Origin: an uncultured Bacilli bacterium
Lineage (GTDB): Bacteria; Bacillota_I; Bacilli_A; RF39; UBA660
Direction of reading: 5' to 3'
Length of the DNA stretch: 9,181 bases
NCBI GenBank assembly: GCA_947627805.1
Contig: CANQXB010000030.1
Span: 1-9,181, forward strand
Numbering within the stretch: position 1 is the first letter of the stretch; each line of letters starts with the position of its first letter. The notes beneath the pieces are model-generated. The model saw nothing but the letters and a program-made list of their open reading frames with translations, was not told where the DNA came from and did not search any database. Of the stretch, positions 6,684-9,181 are shown one piece after another. Made by a program: the position numbers and the translations under genes.

Positions 6684-7205
6684 TTAAACCATTATTTTAT
6701 TTTTTTCATATAATACTTCATCATAGCAAGAAACAATTTTAATAATTTCATTACCGTAGATTTTTATTTGTAATTCATCATCTAGTGTTAAGTAAACTTG
6801 ATCTCTTGGAATATTAGGGTTAAAATCTACAACACCATAATAATTATTACCATCATTTAAAAATACATTAATATATTTATTATTGTTTGAAATAATTATA
6901 TTTATAATTTTGCTTATTTCTGGTAAAATCTCATAATCTGATAAAGGTATGTATTTATCTGGTACTTGATAAGTAGTTATTATTCTTCTACTATTTTTAG
7001 AAAAAACATAAAGATAATTTTTATAAACTTTGATTTTAAATCTTCCATTTTCTTTAGACTTTAAATATTGAAAAAATTTGCCAGTATAGTCATAAAGACT
7101 TTTTCCATTATTTAAAACTTGATGTCTTAAACTTGAAACTCTTATATTAGAATTAACTCGTTCTTTAATACGAATTTTACCATGTTCAGTAATTTTTTTA
7201 GTCAT
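6684..7205 (-). CDS. Uncharacterised 173-aa protein (ITEHGKIRIKERV N-terminus)
   Basis: The N-terminal half (about 1-85) has ITEHGKIRIKERV (5-17), then IKVYKNYLYVFSKNSRRIITTYQVPDKY in pieces at about 58-85. This order (H..R.KER, then a strand pair ending in 'I-T-x-x-x-V-P') recalls a small family of Bacillota hypothetical proteins and loosely the DUF4258/RelE-like fold; I could not confirm either. The C-terminal segment (about 112-160: VFLNDGNNYYGVVDF, LTLDDELQIKIY, EIIKIV) has the strand order and 'DG-x-x-Y-x-G-x-V' look of an Sm-like barrel, a guess from pattern only. The ATG at 7205 overlaps the end of the ADP-ribosylglycohydrolase gene by eight bases, with GGAAGTG upstream. An in-frame TTG at 7232 would add nine residues but has no better site. 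Tight overlap implies the protein is made together with the hydrolase. Confidence 0.8.
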   Translation of the reverse strand: MTKKITEHGKIRIKERVNSNIRVSSLRHQVLNNGKSLYDYTGKFFQYLKSKENGRFKIKVYKNYLYVFSKNSRRIITTYQVPDKYIPLSDYEILPEISKIINIIISNNNKYINVFLNDGNNYYGVVDFNPNIPRDQVYLTLDDELQIKIYGNEIIKIVSCYDEVLYEKNKIMV

Positions 7206-8148
7206 TGCTAACACTTCCAAAAACCTTTTCAATATTAGTAATATAAAAATCTAATTTTTCTTTTCCTAACAAATCTTTTAACCATTTTTCACTTATTTTA
7301 TCAAAACCATAAAGTAATCCTGCAATAGATCCAGTTATTGCTCCAATAGTATCAGTATCACCACCTAAATTAATAGCCCCTATAATTGATTCATTATAAT
7401 TATTACAATTAAGAACGATCCATATAACTGTTTCTAAAGTATTAACAATATACCCAGTAGATTTTATATTATCTAATTTTTCTTTTGAAATATCTGTTTT
7501 CAAAAATCTTTTGTATTCATTTTTTGATTCTTCAGTAAACATAGAATAATCTAAACATTTTACCATACTATAACTTGAATATTTATCTTTACCATATAAT
7601 AAAAACAAAATATATTTAACATAAATATAGCAACCCATAATACTAATATCATGTGCATGAGTAATTGATGATGTTTTTCTGACAACTTCTAATATTTCAT
7701 TATCTTGCAATTTATTATAATAGCAGTACCAGACAATAGGTAGCATTCTCATTAAAGATCCATTCCCATTTTCATTAAAACCGTTACCACCACATTTTGT
7801 AGCATCAGACTTATCATCCCAATATCTCATTAAAGCATATTTAGTAGTGATGCCTATATCAAATACTTCATTGGTAGCAGTATAATCAGCATTATTTACC
7901 CAATTACAAAATTTCTCAGCCATATCATTACAATTAATTTTTCCATTATTACAAATCATAGAATCTATTGTTGCTAAAGTCATAGAAGTATCATCAGACC
8001 AAGTTCCTTTTGGAACATCGTAACTACCATAACCTAACATTGATGTAACTGGATTATTCATTAATTTTTTTCTTTCTTCAAATTCAATAGGCACACCAAT
8101 AGCATCACCAATTACAAACCCATACAATGAATTTTTAATTATAGACAT
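7198..8148 (-). CDS. ADP-ribosylglycohydrolase (DraG/ARH family)
   Basis: Removes ADP-ribose from modified proteins or nucleic acids using a two-magnesium centre. All diagnostic elements are present in 316 aa, the normal family length: GDAIGVPIEF (residues 14-23), GTWSDDTSM (48-56, metal ligands D52 and D53), NGNGSLMRMLP (127-137), THAH (163-166) and GGDTDTIGAITGSIAG (262-277, with metal ligands D264 and D266). The enzyme should therefore be active in the cytoplasm. The ATG at 8148 has GGTGG six bases upstream and an extended -10 promoter about 30 bases away. It is the first gene of the four-gene operon. No ADP-ribosyltransferase and no nitrogenase gene is visible, so the classical DraT/DraG nitrogen-fixation role is unlikely. 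In accessory regions such hydrolases can act as immunity proteins against ADP-ribosylating toxins or reverse a self-inflicted modification. The substrate here is unknown. Confidence 0.95.
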   Translation of the reverse strand: MSIIKNSLYGFVIGDAIGVPIEFEERKKLMNNPVTSMLGYGSYDVPKGTWSDDTSMTLATIDSMICNNGKINCNDMAEKFCNWVNNADYTATNEVFDIGITTKYALMRYWDDKSDATKCGGNGFNENGNGSLMRMLPIVWYCYYNKLQDNEILEVVRKTSSITHAHDISIMGCYIYVKYILFLLYGKDKYSSYSMVKCLDYSMFTEESKNEYKRFLKTDISKEKLDNIKSTGYIVNTLETVIWIVLNCNNYNESIIGAINLGGDTDTIGAITGSIAGLLYGFDKISEKWLKDLLGKEKLDFYITNIEKVFGSVSND

Positions 8149-8173
8149 AAATTACCACCAACTTACACAAATA

Positions 8174-8182
8174 ATTATATCA
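8174..8182 (-). promoter_or_regulatory. Extended -10 promoter of the four-gene operon
   Basis: TGATATAAT on the minus strand (hexamer 8179-8174) is a consensus extended -10. The -35 position 17 bases upstream (TAGGAA) is poor, as is common with extended -10 promoters. Transcription would begin near 8167, about 19 bases before the ATG. A variant of the regulator motif, AACATTTGT, lies upstream at 8213-8221. Confidence 0.6.
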
Positions 8183-8223
8183 TGGAACTAGTTTTTTTCC
8201 TATTATTCCATTAACATTTGTAT

Positions 8224-8252
8224 AAAAAATAAGCAGTAATTTCTGCTTATTA
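8224..8252 (-). terminator. Terminator of the right-edge gene
   Basis: A perfect nine-base stem, AATAAGCAG (minus 8251-8243) with CTGCTTATT (8236-8228), has a six-base loop and is followed by a run of T residues. The stem starts within the TAA stop codon of the right-edge gene. It separates that gene from the ADP-ribosylglycohydrolase operon, which then needs its own promoter. Confidence 0.85.
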
Positions 8253-9181
8253 AACTTGATATATTTCATAAAATTTATATTTTAAATCAATAGGATTAAT
8301 ACTACATATTTTATAACTTTCTTTAATATAAGGAAATAATATATCAATATCTTCATTATTTTTAACTTTGTATGATAAACATAGTGGTTCATAACTTTTT
8401 CTAGTAACTACATTTAACTCATTATTAGAATTAGAAACATTTAATAACCTAACATAAACTCCATAATTTGTTTTTGATAATAATACAAAATTTCTTTTTC
8501 CCTTAAACATTAAACCTTTATTAGTCGTATGTTCACTTATAGAAGTATCTAAAGTAGTAATTTTAAATTTTAAATTACTAAATAAAATATCACTTAAACT
8601 TTCTTGTGGGGTAGTAAAAAAGTTATAAACATTTTCAATAATTTTAGTAGCATAATCACAACTATCATTATCTTCAACAGTTAAAGAATAACATATACTA
8701 TTATTTTCATAACCTTTACGATCTATCAATTTATTTTCAATATCAAATTGTTTAGCAACCTTATGAAAAGATACTAATAAGTTATTTTGATTTACTTGTA
8801 TTTCAACAATTCTATTATTTAATTTATAAACAACATTTTTTACCAAATAATTCTTTATAATATTTTTACTAATAGTCATTATAGAAGAATCTAATTTATT
8901 TAATAAATCAATAGCAACTTGCTTTTTATTATATATTATATTTTCATAAGTATTAGTATTTATATTAAATAATTTATTATTAATTTTTTTGGTATTATCT
9001 TTTTTATTAGAAGTAATTTCTATTACAGAATTATCTATTTTAATATCCTCATTATTTATATAAGATACATTATTATAAACTAAATTAAAGGTAGAACAAA
9101 CATCAATTTGGGTATGATTATTTGTGTTATTTAAAGCATATTCTTCAAATTTGTATGTGTTGCTGTATTGACACCAAGATT
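8250..9181 (-). CDS. 3' part of a larger protein with two tandem DUF5655-like domains
   Basis: The frame is open from its TAA at 8252-8250 to the right edge, 309 residues, with no stop. An internal ATG at 8879 has no ribosome binding site and is visible residue 101, so the true start lies outside the window. The first residues visible (SWCQYSNTYKFEEYALNN) and a low-complexity Asn-rich linker to about residue 84 are unassigned. Residues about 87-188 and 191-290 look like two copies of one fold: AIDLLNKLDSSI aligns with DILFSNLKFKITTL, NVVYKLNNRIVEI with GLMFKGKRNFVLL, and DYATKIIENVYNF with DIDILFPYIKESY. The last pattern (ED-I-D..PYI..SY) is typical of DUF5655 domains, found at the C-termini of several predicted nucleases including some DUF262/GmrSD-type restriction proteins. 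That family link is from memory. Its neighbours make a defence role plausible, but the catalytic part, if any, is not in view. Confidence 0.8.
   Translation of the reverse strand, partial: SWCQYSNTYKFEEYALNNTNNHTQIDVCSTFNLVYNNVSYINNEDIKIDNSVIEITSNKKDNTKKINNKLFNINTNTYENIIYNKKQVAIDLLNKLDSSIMTISKNIIKNYLVKNVVYKLNNRIVEIQVNQNNLLVSFHKVAKQFDIENKLIDRKGYENNSICYSLTVEDNDSCDYATKIIENVYNFFTTPQESLSDILFSNLKFKITTLDTSISEHTTNKGLMFKGKRNFVLLSKTNYGVYVRLLNVSNSNNELNVVTRKSYEPLCLSYKVKNNEDIDILFPYIKESYKICSINPIDLKYKFYEIYQV

Noticed and set aside
8250..8879. Complete 209-aa gene starting at the ATG at 8879
   Set aside because: No ribosome binding site precedes this ATG and the frame continues upstream without a stop to the window edge.

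Overview
The window comes from a very AT-rich bacterium (by eye about a quarter G+C). GGAGG-type ribosome binding sites, extended -10 promoters (TGnTATAAT), short spacing between genes and U-tailed hairpin terminators all point to a low-GC member of the Bacillota (clostridial or Erysipelotrichia/Bacilli-like, possibly from the gut). Tryptophans are written TGG and the genes end in TAA, TAG or TGA, so the standard bacterial code fits. No tRNA, rRNA, insertion sequence or CRISPR array was seen. Nearly all genes run on the minus strand, so they are described from the right edge leftward.

Right edge (8250-9181): a gene cut by the window edge. Its visible 309 residues end in what look like two tandem DUF5655-like domains, and it closes with a clear terminator. 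Next comes a tight four-gene operon with its own extended -10 promoter (7198-8148, 6684-7205, 5637-6674, 5001-5618). It encodes a DraG-family ADP-ribosylglycohydrolase with an intact metal site, a 173-residue protein opening with ITEHGKIRIKERV, a SWIM zinc-finger protein, and a 205-residue protein carrying an RCAILH (Rx4H) signature of the kind seen in HEPN ribonucleases.

Directly downstream, with its own promoter, is a complete two-gene Type III restriction-modification system: mod (beta-class DNA adenine methyltransferase, 533 aa) and res (helicase/translocase plus PD-ExK nuclease, 732 aa). They are coupled through a TAATG overlap. A small XRE-family HTH regulator faces res, and the two genes converge on a shared hairpin. 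Divergent from the regulator is a pair of small genes for a two-helix membrane protein and an 83-residue acidic protein. A further gene may start at the left edge.

The layout reads as an accessory defence-type island. The most interesting points are (i) the four-gene ADP-ribosylglycohydrolase/SWIM/Rx4H operon, which I do not recognise as a named system, and (ii) a repeated AACAGTTGT motif found twice between the regulator and the membrane-protein gene and once at the mod promoter. That motif suggests the XRE protein controls both itself and the restriction-modification operon. Several starts were moved from the longest open frame to the codon with a proper ribosome binding site: GTG at 653, ATG at 4916, ATG at 6674 and ATG at 7205.
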